Origin: an uncultured Collinsella sp.
Lineage (GTDB): Bacteria > Actinomycetota > Coriobacteriia > Coriobacteriales > Coriobacteriaceae
Length of the DNA: 8,768 nt
Assembly (NCBI GenBank): GCA_900757265.1
Contig: CAAENW010000145.1
Location: 1 to 8,768, forward strand
Direction: 5' to 3'
Part shown: positions 1 to 6,441 of the stretch, one piece after another
How positions within the stretch are numbered: the first letter of the stretch is position 1
Layout: the number at the start of each line of letters is the position of its first letter
Notes under the pieces: model-generated
The model's database searches: none
Told to the model about the DNA's origin: nothing
What the model saw: only the letters and a program-made list of their open reading frames with translations
Made by a program: the position numbers and the translations under genes

Positions 1-2
1 AC

Positions 3-656
3 CCCTTCGTCAACAAGGCCAAGGAGATCATCGAGTCCGGCGAGCTGGGCAAGCTCACCGTGTCGAGCTTCCACTACATGATCTATAAGAACGACGAGTA
101 CTTCGATGTCGAGTGGCGCCGCAAAAAGGGTGCCGGCCCGATCCTGGTCAACCTGGTGCACGACGTCGACCTGCTCCGCTACCTGCTGGGCGAGCCCGTT
201 GCCGTCCAGGGTATGCAGTCCAGCGCCGCCCGCGGTTTTGAGACCGAGGACTCCGCCGTAGTCAACGTCCGTTTTGCCGACGGCGCGCTCGCGAGCATGA
301 CCATCTCTGACGCCACCGCCAGCCCCTGGAACTGGGAGGCGACCGCTCGCGAGGACCCGCAGTACCGTCCCTTCGACGCCGACGCTTACTTTATCGGCGG
401 CACCAAGGGCGCCCTGTCGCTGCCCCGCCTGCACCAGTTCTCCTACGATGGCGCCTCCAACTGGCACAAGCCGCTGCAGATGGAGATTCCGGCCGTCGAC
501 CCAGCGCTGCCGCACAAGATGCAGCTCAAGCACTTTGTAAAGGTTGTCCGCCGCGAGGTCGAGCCCGTCGTGACGCCGGCCGACAACGTCAAGACGCTCA
601 CGCTTCTCAACGCCATCAAGGAGGCCGCCGAGACCGGCCAGCTCGTCGAGCTGTAA
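3..656 (+). CDS. Gfo/Idh/MocA-family sugar oxidoreductase, C-terminal part (5' truncated by window)
   Basis: The reading frame is open from base 3, so the gene starts outside the window; 217 residues are visible of a family that usually runs 330-390. These enzymes are cytoplasmic NAD(P)-dependent dehydrogenases acting on sugars, inositols or their derivatives. The visible part begins near the end of the Rossmann domain with a KAKEIIESGELGKL stretch, typical of the 'x-x-G-x-lG-x' helix and turn. It continues into the C-terminal beta-sheet domain with GAGPILVNLVHDVDLLRYLLG, the family's conserved 'G-G-G-x-l-x-n-x-x-x-H-x-x-D' block; its His-Asp pair normally sits at the active site. The C-terminus (DNVKTLTLLNAIKEAAETG) matches the usual last helix. 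The NAD-binding GxGxxG and the EKP lysine motif lie upstream and cannot be checked. Substrate cannot be deduced. The GTG at base 60 is an internal valine, not a start. Confidence 0.88.
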   Translation, partial: PFVNKAKEIIESGELGKLTVSSFHYMIYKNDEYFDVEWRRKKGAGPILVNLVHDVDLLRYLLGEPVAVQGMQSSAARGFETEDSAVVNVRFADGALASMTISDATASPWNWEATAREDPQYRPFDADAYFIGGTKGALSLPRLHQFSYDGASNWHKPLQMEIPAVDPALPHKMQLKHFVKVVRREVEPVVTPADNVKTLTLLNAIKEAAETGQLVEL

Positions 657-731
657 TGCCTCGAGCGCGGGCCGGGGCACGCTGAGCCCCATGCGCGCCC
701 CTCGGTTCGCCACCGACAAGTCCCTCTTCTT

Positions 732-767
732 TGCCCCGCGAGCAGCCTCCTGCCCGCGGGGCATTTT
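732..767 (+). terminator. Intrinsic terminator of the oxidoreductase gene
   Basis: A perfect 9-base-pair stem, TGCCCCGCG (732-740) with CGCGGGGCA (755-763), encloses a 14-base loop and is followed by TTTT. It lies about 75 bases after the oxidoreductase stop codon. A pyrimidine-rich CTTCTTT stretch precedes it, so it has little ability to terminate from the other side. Confidence 0.8.
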
Positions 768-827
768 GCTACCTTGCCGACGATTTTTCTGGAGCAGGAG
801 CCATTTTGTACCTCGGATTGATTCGTT

Positions 828-988
828 CGCCACGAAATGGGCCTATCTACTACGTTTAACCGATTGCCCTCAACCATGCCAAATTTCGAGAAATAAAAAC
901 CGCAGGTAGACAGGTTGCGCGTTCTCGGAAAACCGGGGATGGTCGACCCATACGGTTCAAACGTAGTAGATAGGCCGTTTTCATGGCG
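828..988. repeat. Imperfect ~160-base palindrome in the idh-tex intergenic region
   Basis: The core arms are 840-862 and 953-976: GGCCTATCTACTACGTTT followed by AACCG is matched by the reverse complement of the right arm with only one inserted base. Similarity continues outward (17 of 20 bases, CGCCAnGAAA at 828-839 against 976-988) and inward (TCnACCATnCC and CGAGAA shared between the arms). The whole unit is therefore one long hairpin-forming element rather than a short stem. It lies after the terminator of the upstream gene and before tex, so it may be in the tex leader or promoter. No protein-coding content is evident. It could be a dispersed intergenic repeat or a non-autonomous transposon relic; copy number elsewhere cannot be seen here. 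The rest of 657-1069 shows only the terminator and a small CCCAAAA/TTTTGGG hairpin at 993-1011. Confidence 0.75.
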
Positions 989-1069
989 CGGCCCCAAAAC
1001 AGTCTTTTGGGACGGGTGGTATCCTTGGTAGCCCTGTGCCGCAAACGCACCTCAAACGCAAGGAGTTTC

Positions 1070-3217
1070 ATGGATCTTATCGCCCAGCTCGCCCGCGAGC
1101 TCAACCTTAAGGCCGCCAATGTCGAGGCGACCGTCAAGCTCATCGACGAGGGCAACACCATCCCCTTTATCTCGCGCTACCGCAAGGAAACCACCGGCGG
1201 CATGGACGACGTCGCCCTGCGCGCACTCGACGAGCGCCTGTCCTACCTGCGCAATCTTGAGCAGCGCAAAGAGGACGTCATCCTGCTCATCGACGCACAG
1301 GGCAAGCTCACGCCCGAGCTCGAGCAGCAGATCCGCGAGGCCACACAGCTCCAGCGTGTCGAGGACCTCTATAAGCCCTACCGCAAAAAGCGCATGACCC
1401 GCGCGCAGAAGGCCCGCGAGGCAGGTCTGGAGCCGCTTGCCAACATGATCATCATGCAGGCATCCGCCAAGGGCAGCGCGCTCGTCACCGCCGCGGCATA
1501 CGTTAACGAGGAGGCCGGCTTCGACACGCCCGAGAAGGCGCTTGCCGGCGCCGCCGACATCGTGGCCGAGACGGTAGCCGAGGACCCGGAGAACGTCGCC
1601 GACCTGCGCACCTTTACACAAAACACCGCCGACATCGTCGTCGAGGCCACCGACCCCGCCGAGAAGACCCCCTACGAGCCTTACTACAACTTTGACGAGC
1701 CGCTGCGCCGCATCCCTAACCACCGCGTGCTGGCTATCGACCGCGGTGAGCGCGAGGGTAAGCTCCGCGTGCGCGTGAACGTCGACGGCGCTGCCGCCAC
1801 GGCGCGCCTCGGCAGCCGTTGGCCCCGACGCCAGGGCGTCTTCGCTCCCATCTTCGATGCCGCCATCGCCGATGGTTACAAGCGCCTCATGGCCCCCTCG
1901 CTGGAGCGCGAGGCCCGCGCCAAGCTCACCGTCCGCGCGCAGACCGAGGCCATCAACGTCTTTGCCAAGAATCTTGAGGGCCTGCTCTCGGCACGCCCCG
2001 TCCGCGGCGCCCGCGTGCTCGCGCTCGACCCGGGCTACCGCACCGGCTGCAAGGTCGCCGTCATGGACGAGACCGGCAAGCTACTCGACCACGGCGTGGT
2101 CTACCCCACCAAGCCGCGCCACGACGTCGCCGGCACCAAGCGCGAGCTCGCCCGCCTCGTCAAGAAGGACGGCGTCAACACCATCGTCATCGGCAACGGC
2201 ACCGCCAGCCGCGAGACCGAGGAAGTCGTCTCGGAGTTCATCTCCGAGCAGGCGCCCAGCCTTCGCTACACCATCGTCAACGAGGCCGGCGCATCGGTGT
2301 ACTCCGCCTCCGAGCTCGCCAGCCAGGAATATCCCGACCTGGACGTCACCGTACGTGGCGCCATGAGCCTGGGCCGCCGCCTGCAAGACCCGCTGGCAGA
2401 GCTCGTCAAGATTCCGCCCCAGTCCATCGGCGTGGGTCAATACCAGCACGACCTTGACCAGGCCGAACTCTCGCGCACCCTGGGCCACGTGGTGGAAGAC
2501 GTCGTCAACCGCGTGGGCGTCGACGTCAACACCGCAAGCGCGAGCCTGTTGGGCTACGTGTCGGGCATCACGCCGAGCGTGGCCAAAAACATCGTGGCTT
2601 TCCGCGAGGAAAACGGCGCCTTTACCGATCGCCGCCAGCTCAAGAAGGTCCCCAAGCTGGGACCCAAGGCATATCTCAACGCCGCGGGCTTCCTGCGCAT
2701 CAGCGGCGGCAAGAACCCGCTCGACGCGACAAGCGTCCACCCCGAAAGCTACGAGGTGGCCACGGCCGTCCTGGAGCGTGCCGGCGTTGCGGCAAGCGAG
2801 CTCAGCCGCGGCGGCGTGCCCGACATCGAGCGCCGTCTGGGCAGTATCTCGGCGCTGGCAAGCGACCTGGACTGCGGCACCCTCACGCTCATCGACATTG
2901 TCAACGAGCTCAAGAAGCCCGGCCGCGACCCGCGCGACGACGCGCCCGAGGTGGTCTTTAGCCGCTCGGCACTTTCCATCAACGACCTGGAACCCGGCAT
3001 GGAGCTCAAGGGCACGGTGCGCAATGTCGTCGACTTTGGCGCCTTCGTCGACGTGGGCGTGCATCAGGACGGCCTCGTGCACATCTCCAAACTGGCCAAC
3101 CGCTTCGTCAAGCACCCAAGCGACGTGGTGCACGTCGGCGACACGGTCAAGGTGTGGGTCGAAAAGGTCGATCGCGACCGCAAGAAGATCTCGCTCACCA
3201 TGGTGCAGGGGAAATAA
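1070..3217 (+). CDS. tex: Tex family RNA-binding transcription accessory protein
   Basis: Tex is a conserved cytoplasmic nucleic-acid-binding protein, related to eukaryotic Spt6, linked to transcription and RNA processing. The 715 residues match the usual 715-780. Domains in order: the N-terminal helical region with the conserved IPFISRYRKETTGG (31-44) and RVEDLYKPYRKKRMTRAQKA (96-115); a YqgF/RNase H-like fold starting at VLALDPGYRTGCKVAVMD (316-333) with GNGTASRETE (375-384); a helix-hairpin-helix region at about 485-545 (VNTAS...LGYVSGI...VPKLGPKAYLNAAGFLRI); and a C-terminal S1 RNA-binding domain at about 643-712 (GTVRNVVDFGAFVDVG...GLVHISKL). The frame is open up to an ATG at 983, but that lies inside the palindrome and would add 29 residues unlike Tex. 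The ATG at 1070 has AAGGAG four bases upstream and gives the family N-terminus (MDLIAQLARELN). It appears monocistronic. Confidence 0.97.
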   Translation: MDLIAQLARELNLKAANVEATVKLIDEGNTIPFISRYRKETTGGMDDVALRALDERLSYLRNLEQRKEDVILLIDAQGKLTPELEQQIREATQLQRVEDLYKPYRKKRMTRAQKAREAGLEPLANMIIMQASAKGSALVTAAAYVNEEAGFDTPEKALAGAADIVAETVAEDPENVADLRTFTQNTADIVVEATDPAEKTPYEPYYNFDEPLRRIPNHRVLAIDRGEREGKLRVRVNVDGAAATARLGSRWPRRQGVFAPIFDAAIADGYKRLMAPSLEREARAKLTVRAQTEAINVFAKNLEGLLSARPVRGARVLALDPGYRTGCKVAVMDETGKLLDHGVVYPTKPRHDVAGTKRELARLVKKDGVNTIVIGNGTASRETEEVVSEFISEQAPSLRYTIVNEAGASVYSASELASQEYPDLDVTVRGAMSLGRRLQDPLAELVKIPPQSIGVGQYQHDLDQAELSRTLGHVVEDVVNRVGVDVNTASASLLGYVSGITPSVAKNIVAFREENGAFTDRRQLKKVPKLGPKAYLNAAGFLRISGGKNPLDATSVHPESYEVATAVLERAGVAASELSRGGVPDIERRLGSISALASDLDCGTLTLIDIVNELKKPGRDPRDDAPEVVFSRSALSINDLEPGMELKGTVRNVVDFGAFVDVGVHQDGLVHISKLANRFVKHPSDVVHVGDTVKVWVEKVDRDRKKISLTMVQGK

Positions 3218-3223
3218 ACCGCC

Positions 3224-3443
3224 AAAGCAAGGGTACCCCCTGTAGCAGCGTGCAAAATCGCGAGTATTCTGCAATTTCCGCCGCTCCGAACGCCTCTCAG
3301 AGGCAATAAAGTCACAAACAGCCCCCGTTTTAGCGTCGTCAGAGCCAAAACGGGGGCTGTTCCGTGCTTCAGCCAGCTGGTAAAAACCTTTACCTTGCTG
3401 AATACTCTCAATTTTGCACGTCGCAGGCGGGGGTACCTTTGCC
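3224..3443. repeat. Nested inverted-repeat (MITE-like) element between tex and tal1
   Basis: The outer arms, at about 3224-3278 and 3388-3443, are imperfect inverted repeats of about 50 bases. Shared blocks in order from the outside are GGTACCCC, CGTGCAAAAT, GAGTATTC and GCAA, with small gaps between them. A perfect 15-base-pair hairpin sits in the middle. It begins about seven bases after the tex stop codon and ends directly against a transaldolase remnant, so it separates two convergent genes. There is no transposase or open frame of its own. The architecture fits a miniature mobile element or a dispersed bidirectional intergenic repeat; copy number is unknown from this window. Confidence 0.7.
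3317..3361. terminator. Hairpin, probable (bidirectional) terminator downstream of tex
   Basis: A perfect 15-base-pair stem, AACAGCCCCCGTTTT (3317-3331) with AAAACGGGGGCTGTT (3347-3361), encloses a 15-base loop at the centre of the larger inverted repeat. It is about 100 bases after the tex stop. The U-tracts are short on both sides (CTGTTCC reading plus, CTGTTTG reading minus), so efficiency is uncertain, but the GC-rich stem and convergent context favour a terminator role. Confidence 0.6.
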
Positions 3444-3445
3444 CG

Positions 3446-3472
3446 CGGCAGGATATGGAAGCCGAGTGCTAA
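3446..3472 (-). pseudogene. Remnant of a transaldolase C-terminus
   Basis: On the minus strand this stretch reads L-ALGFHILP. The last eight residues are identical to the final eight of tal1 and to the ALGFHILP near the end of tal2. At DNA level 20 of 24 bases match the tal1 tail at 3602-3625. It lies about 130 bases downstream of the tal1 stop, in the same orientation, with no stop codon directly after it because the frame runs into the inverted-repeat element. Upstream of it the match decays within a few codons, around a perfect 12-base palindrome CTTGCCGGCAAG (3473-3484). I read it as a scar of a third transaldolase copy or of recombination between copies. Confidence 0.6.
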
Positions 3473-3496
3473 CTTGCCGGCAAGCTCGTGTCGGCA

Positions 3497-3568
3497 GCCC
3501 CGGCCTTTCCTTTACCTAGCGCGACCCTCGCGAAGCGCGTGAGCGATAGGGAAAGGAAAGGCCGGGGC
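3497..3568 (-). terminator. Strong hairpin downstream of tal1, probable terminator
   Basis: A perfect 17-base-pair stem pairs GCCCCGGCCTTTCCTTT (3497-3513) with AAAGGAAAGGCCGGGGC (3552-3568). After one mismatch it is extended by CCTA/TAGG, and a further small hairpin lies within the loop. It is 30 bases past the tal1 stop codon, where a terminator is expected. No U-tract follows the stem on either strand, so it is an atypical intrinsic terminator and could instead stabilise the 3' end of the transcript. Confidence 0.5.
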
Positions 3569-3598
3569 GAACAACCCGCGGCGCAGCCAGTGTTCGCG

Positions 3599-4303
3599 TT
3601 ACGGCAAGATATGGAAGCCCAAAGCGGCGATATCCTTGGCAAAGCCGCGCACGGTGTCGAGCGAGACCTCGTACGGATCGCGACCGATGTTCTTGCGCTT
3701 GGCCAGGATGCTGTTGGGCACCGTGATGATCTGGCAACCGCAGGCCTGCGCCTGGTAAATGTTGATGAGCTCGCGCGTGGATGCCCACAGGACCTCGCAG
3801 TTGGGCTTGGCGGCGGCCGTCTTGACCGACTCCGTCACAAACGGAATGGGATCGACGCCGGTGTCGGCGATGCGACCGGCAAAGAGCGAGATGATGGACG
3901 GCGTCTCGGCGTCAACGGCCTCGACCATCTCGTCGACCTGCGTAGGCGTAAAGATGGTGGTGACGTTGACCTTGATGCCGTCGGCCGAAAGCTTGTGCAC
4001 CAGCTCGGCGGTGGACTCGCCCTTGGTGGTCACGCACGGAATCTTGACGTAGACGTTCTCGGCCCAGGCAGCAATCTCGCGGGCCTCGACCTCCATGGTC
4101 TCGACGTCGTCGGCAAAGACCTCAAACGACACGGACACATCGGTGATGTGGGCCAGGACCTCCTTGGCAAACGCGCGGTAATCCGTCACGCCGCCCTTCT
4201 TCATAAGGGACGGGTTGGTCGTGAAACCCTGAACGTTGCCGCTCTCGTACATGTCGAGCATGCCCTCGAGGTTTGCACCGTCAGCGAACACCTTGATTGC
4301 CAT
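3599..4303 (-). CDS. Transaldolase (TalC/FSA-like class), copy 1
   Basis: A 234-residue cytoplasmic class I aldolase-fold enzyme predicted to move a dihydroxyacetone unit between ketose and aldose phosphates in the non-oxidative pentose phosphate pathway. Visible motifs: FADGAN (6-11) with Asp8, GFTTNPSL (26-33), the Schiff-base lysine Lys87 in NVYVKIP, KVNVTTIFT (111-119), FAGRIADTG (141-149) and LWASTRE (172-178). Two positions that separate this family point to transaldolase rather than fructose-6-phosphate aldolase: Glu61 (Gln in FSA) and Phe141 (Tyr in FSA). The start at 4303 follows AAGGA with a 9-base spacer and gives MAIKVFADGAN; an ATG eight codons upstream has no comparable site. 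It is about 80% identical to tal2 without gaps. It stands alone, beyond the PTS terminator, so it probably has its own promoter. Confidence 0.93.
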   Translation of the reverse strand: MAIKVFADGANLEGMLDMYESGNVQGFTTNPSLMKKGGVTDYRAFAKEVLAHITDVSVSFEVFADDVETMEVEAREIAAWAENVYVKIPCVTTKGESTAELVHKLSADGIKVNVTTIFTPTQVDEMVEAVDAETPSIISLFAGRIADTGVDPIPFVTESVKTAAAKPNCEVLWASTRELINIYQAQACGCQIITVPNSILAKRKNIGRDPYEVSLDTVRGFAKDIAALGFHILP

Positions 4304-4333
4304 CTGCCTGATTCCTTTCGTTAGCATACGGCC

Positions 4334-4368
4334 GATAAACTGCTAAACACTTTATCTACGTTTATCAA
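4334..4368 (-). promoter_or_regulatory. Candidate tal1 promoter with overlapping inverted repeat
   Basis: GATAAAC (4334-4340) and GTTTATC (4360-4366) form a 7-base inverted repeat about 30-60 bases upstream of the tal1 start. On the minus strand TTGATA (4368-4363), one mismatch from the -35 consensus, is followed after 17 bases by TAGCAG, a poor -10. The -35 match and the repeat overlap, as expected of a repressor site, but the -10 is weak. An alternative -10-like TATAAA lies farther upstream (within 4424-4431, minus strand). Confidence 0.35.
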
Positions 4369-4441
4369 GGCGTGAACTGCGGTTTTTTATCTTCTCGGCG
4401 AACGGTTTTGCAGATTTACCATTTTTATATCGACGCCCCAG

Positions 4442-4460
4442 CGGCAAAACGTTTTTGCCG
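4442..4460. promoter_or_regulatory. Short perfect inverted repeat upstream of tal1
   Basis: CGGCAAAA (4442-4449) and TTTTGCCG (4453-4460) are exact inverted repeats around a 3-base centre, about 140 bases upstream of the tal1 start. Related words (AACGGTTTTGC near 4400) lie nearby. A protein-binding site is possible; nothing in the sequence identifies the protein. Confidence 0.35.
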
Positions 4461-4474
4461 ATCATTGCGTTTGA

Positions 4475-4488
4475 TTCCGTTCACGGAA
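4475..4488. promoter_or_regulatory. Operator-like palindrome upstream of tal1 (TTCCGT-TC-ACGGAA)
   Basis: TTCCGT and ACGGAA form a perfect palindrome with a two-base centre, 172 bases upstream of the tal1 start codon. On the minus strand it reads TTCCGTGAACGGAA; twelve bases of this, TTCCGTGAACGG, recur exactly at 7727-7738 upstream of tal2 and deoR. The sharing suggests a binding site for a common regulator, most simply the DeoR protein encoded in this window; this is inference. Confidence 0.5.
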
Positions 4489-4533
4489 CAGAAGCAGCGC
4501 CTCGCCGGCTCATATTCACAATCGCTCCAAAGC

Positions 4534-4570
4534 AAAAAGCGGTGACGCCTCGATTGAGACGTCACCGCTT
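4534..4570 (-). terminator. Intrinsic terminator of the tal2-PTS operon
   Basis: Read on the minus strand, AAGCGGTGACG pairs with CGTCACCGCTT (arms 4560-4570 and 4537-4547; 11 base pairs), with a further three-base-pair CTC/GAG inside the loop. The stem runs straight into TTTTTGCTTT. It is 57 bases after the EIIC stop, and it separates the operon from tal1. Confidence 0.9.
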
Positions 4571-4627
4571 CCGTGTAGGAGCCGGTTATCGGAGCTCCGC
4601 CCGATTAGGGCTTAACGTATGCCTGGA

Positions 4628-6019
4628 TTACTCTTCCTCAACGTGATTGATCACAGCACCCTTGGTGTGGATGAAGTTGGGGACGAAGGCGACGATCAGA
4701 AGGACAGCAAGAATCGCGTAGACACCGGTGGTACCGAAGGCCTCGGCAGCGCGGCCAAGCGTAATACCAATGACGGAGAAATCGAAGTCGCCGAACGTAG
4801 TGTTCTTGAAGCCAAAGACATCAAGAACGGGCAGGAGCAGGGCCGGGGCAAAGGTGATGAGCAGGCCGTTGACGAAAGCGCCAAGAGCTGCGCCCTTGCG
4901 ACCGCCGGTAGCATTGCCGTAGATGCCTGCGGTAGCACCGCAGAAGAAGTGAGGAACCATGCCCGGGATGATGAAGATGCCCAGGGTAGCGCCCACGATG
5001 AACATACCGACCACGCCACCGATAAAGGAAGCGACAAAGCCGAGGATGACGGCGGTGGGAGCATAGGGGAAGAAGACGGCGCAGTCGACGGCGGGGATGG
5101 CACCGGGGATCAGCTTGTTGGAGATGCCCTGGAAAGCCGGGACCAGGTCGGCAAGGATCATACGAACGCCGTTATAGACGATGGTGACACCAACGGCGAA
5201 AGACAGAGCGCAGGTCAGGGCATAGACAATCACGTTGTCGCCGCCAGCGGTCTTGGTAACGACCGCAGGATCTGCGATGTAAGCGGCGAAAGCGGTAACC
5301 AGGTAGAAGAAGGCCATGGTAAGAGCCGTGGAGATGGTAGTGTCGCGCAGGAAGGCGAACTTCTCGGGAACCTCGATCTTCTCGGTGCTGTTCTCCTCGG
5401 CGTCCTTAGCAAAAAGCGTACCGACTGCAGCGGAGATGTAATAGGCGAGTGAACCGAAGTGGCCCATGGCGATTTCATCGCCATCGGTAACCTTCTCGGT
5501 GAAACGCTGACCAACGGCGGGAAGCATAGCGCTCACGAGGCCCAGGAACATGCCGCCCACGATGACAAGCTGGACATCCTGGAAGCCAGATGCCTGCAGA
5601 ACGGCAGACAGCAGGCAGGCCATAAACATGCTGTGATGGCCCGTCAGGAAGATGTACTTAAACTTGGTAAAGCGGGCAATGATAATGTTCACGACATAGC
5701 CGAGAATCAGGATCATCATGGTCTGAACGCCGAGGACGCTCTGAGCCATCGAAACGACGACCTCGTTGTTGGGCACGACGCCGGTGATGTGGAAACCGGT
5801 CTCGATGAAGGTACCCAGCGGAGCAAGGTTCTCCTGAACAACAGCGGCGCCGGCAGACAGCATGATGTAACCAAGAATGGGCTTCAGGGTGCCCGTCATC
5901 ACCTTGTGGGCAGGACGCTTAAGCGCGACAAGGCCCACAAAGGCAAATAGACCCATAATCCACGCTGGCTTGGTCAGAATCGATTGGATAAACTCAAGTA
6001 TGGGAAGGATGGCTTGCAT
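4628..6019 (-). CDS. PTS ascorbate-type EIIC permease (UlaA/SgaT-like)
   Basis: A 463-residue polytopic membrane protein that would carry a sugar across the membrane while EIIB phosphorylates it. Length is close to E. coli UlaA (465). Many hydrophobic segments are visible (for example about 20-34, 46-61, 95-115, 148-166, 228-248, 264-282, 323-352, 378-400 and 432-449). Family landmarks: TGHH (126-129), VTDGDEIAMGHFGS (177-190), NGVRMILADLVPAFQGIS (283-300), IPGAIPAVDCAVF (304-316) and IPGMVPHFF (351-359). The start at 6019 has AAGGA seven bases upstream and gives MQAILPILEF; the ATG 15 codons earlier would add a charged extension and lies in a hairpin. It is the last gene of the operon, 71 bases after EIIB. 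Ascorbate is the known substrate of E. coli UlaA, but this family also has members of unknown specificity, and no ascorbate catabolic genes are adjacent. Confidence 0.92.
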   Translation of the reverse strand: MQAILPILEFIQSILTKPAWIMGLFAFVGLVALKRPAHKVMTGTLKPILGYIMLSAGAAVVQENLAPLGTFIETGFHITGVVPNNEVVVSMAQSVLGVQTMMILILGYVVNIIIARFTKFKYIFLTGHHSMFMACLLSAVLQASGFQDVQLVIVGGMFLGLVSAMLPAVGQRFTEKVTDGDEIAMGHFGSLAYYISAAVGTLFAKDAEENSTEKIEVPEKFAFLRDTTISTALTMAFFYLVTAFAAYIADPAVVTKTAGGDNVIVYALTCALSFAVGVTIVYNGVRMILADLVPAFQGISNKLIPGAIPAVDCAVFFPYAPTAVILGFVASFIGGVVGMFIVGATLGIFIIPGMVPHFFCGATAGIYGNATGGRKGAALGAFVNGLLITFAPALLLPVLDVFGFKNTTFGDFDFSVIGITLGRAAEAFGTTGVYAILAVLLIVAFVPNFIHTKGAVINHVEEE

Positions 6020-6043
6020 CTGCGCTTCCTTTCTCTCTAACGT

Positions 6044-6082
6044 GGGCGCGTTTCCCTCTTCCACAGGGAACCGCCCTTTTTT
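6044..6082 (+). other. Terminator-shaped hairpin in the EIIB-EIIC gap, antisense to the operon
   Basis: GGGCG (6044-6048) pairs with CGCCC (6072-6076), and TTCCCT (6052-6057) with AGGGAA (6065-6070); these are separated by small internal bulges around a 7-base loop. On the plus strand the stem is followed directly by TTTTTT. The flanking genes are on the minus strand, where the hairpin has no U-tract and sits shortly upstream of the EIIC ribosome-binding site. It could end antisense transcripts, or act as an mRNA processing or stability element within the operon. Confidence 0.5.
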
Positions 6083-6090
6083 GTGCCGCT

Positions 6091-6366
6091 TTAGGCGTTA
6101 GCGGCGGCCGCCTTGATTGCCTCGAGGGCGTCTTCGCGGATCTTCTTCTTGTTCACATAGCTGCGAACGATCACAACGTTGCCGTGGAGCTCGGGGGCGA
6201 GTTCCTTAACGGTGATGAACAGATCCGGATTTGCGGAAGAAGCACCGTTCAGGTCCATAGACTCAACGTCGGCCTTGATGCCCTCCTCCTCGCAAAGCTC
6301 CTCGACTTTGCCAGCGAGCATCAGGCTGGACCCGATGCCGTTTCCGCATACGGTGATGATATGCAT
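6091..6366 (-). CDS. PTS ascorbate-type EIIB component (UlaB/SgaB-like)
   Basis: A 91-residue cytoplasmic phosphocarrier that takes phosphate from EIIA on a cysteine and passes it to the sugar bound by EIIC. The N-terminus MHIITVCGNGIGSSLML holds the phosphorylatable Cys7 in the CGNGxGSS P-loop characteristic of lactose/ascorbate-type EIIB domains. The middle (DLFITVKELAPEL...NVVIVRSYVNKKKI) fits the alternating alpha/beta fold, and length is near the ~100 of UlaB. The start is supported by AGGAAGG five bases upstream. It lies second to last in the operon, 75 bases after EIIA, in a separate polypeptide as in E. coli UlaABC. Confidence 0.92.
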   Translation of the reverse strand: MHIITVCGNGIGSSLMLAGKVEELCEEEGIKADVESMDLNGASSANPDLFITVKELAPELHGNVVIVRSYVNKKKIREDALEAIKAAAANA

Positions 6367-6389
6367 GGCAACCTTCCTCTCCTACACGT

Positions 6390-6429
6390 GACGGTTTTCC
6401 GTCTATCCAAAAGCGGCGACGCATCGCCG
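6390..6429 (-). other. Tandem small hairpins in the EIIA-EIIB gap
   Basis: Two perfect stems lie between the EIIA stop and the EIIB ribosome-binding site: GACGG-TTTT-CCGTC (6390-6403) and CGGCGA-CGCA-TCGCCG (6414-6429). Neither has a U-tract on the minus strand, so they are unlikely to terminate. Intercistronic stems of this kind can set relative protein levels by changing mRNA stability; that role here is inference. Confidence 0.45.
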
Positions 6430-6441
6430 TGCCATTAAGGC

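Noticed and set aside
691..909. A 72-codon open frame in the idh-tex gap
   Set aside because: It runs through the terminator and the palindrome arm; the similar YLLRL peptide read on the other strand simply reflects the inverted repeat.
983..1069. Upstream ATG for tex at 983
   Set aside because: It lies within the palindrome, has no ribosome-binding site and adds residues unlike Tex; the ATG at 1070 has AAGGAG and the family N-terminus.
2081..3274. A 397-codon open frame on the minus strand opposite tex
   Set aside because: It is antisense to a clear Tex protein, its composition is that of a high-GC shadow frame, and it has no recognisable motif or convincing ribosome-binding site.
3599..4303. 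tal1 as fructose-6-phosphate aldolase
   Set aside because: The FSA-type Gln and Tyr are replaced by Glu61 and Phe141, the transaldolase state; the assignment rests on these residues, not on assay.
3488..4324. Long plus-strand open frames opposite tal1, and the similar one opposite tal2 (6847-7629)
   Set aside because: The two resemble each other only because the transaldolases they oppose are paralogs; no independent coding evidence is seen.
4619..5452. A 277-codon open frame on the plus strand opposite EIIC
   Set aside because: It is extremely rich in Gly, Asp, Glu and Lys and contains no domain; it is the complementary image of the hydrophobic permease.
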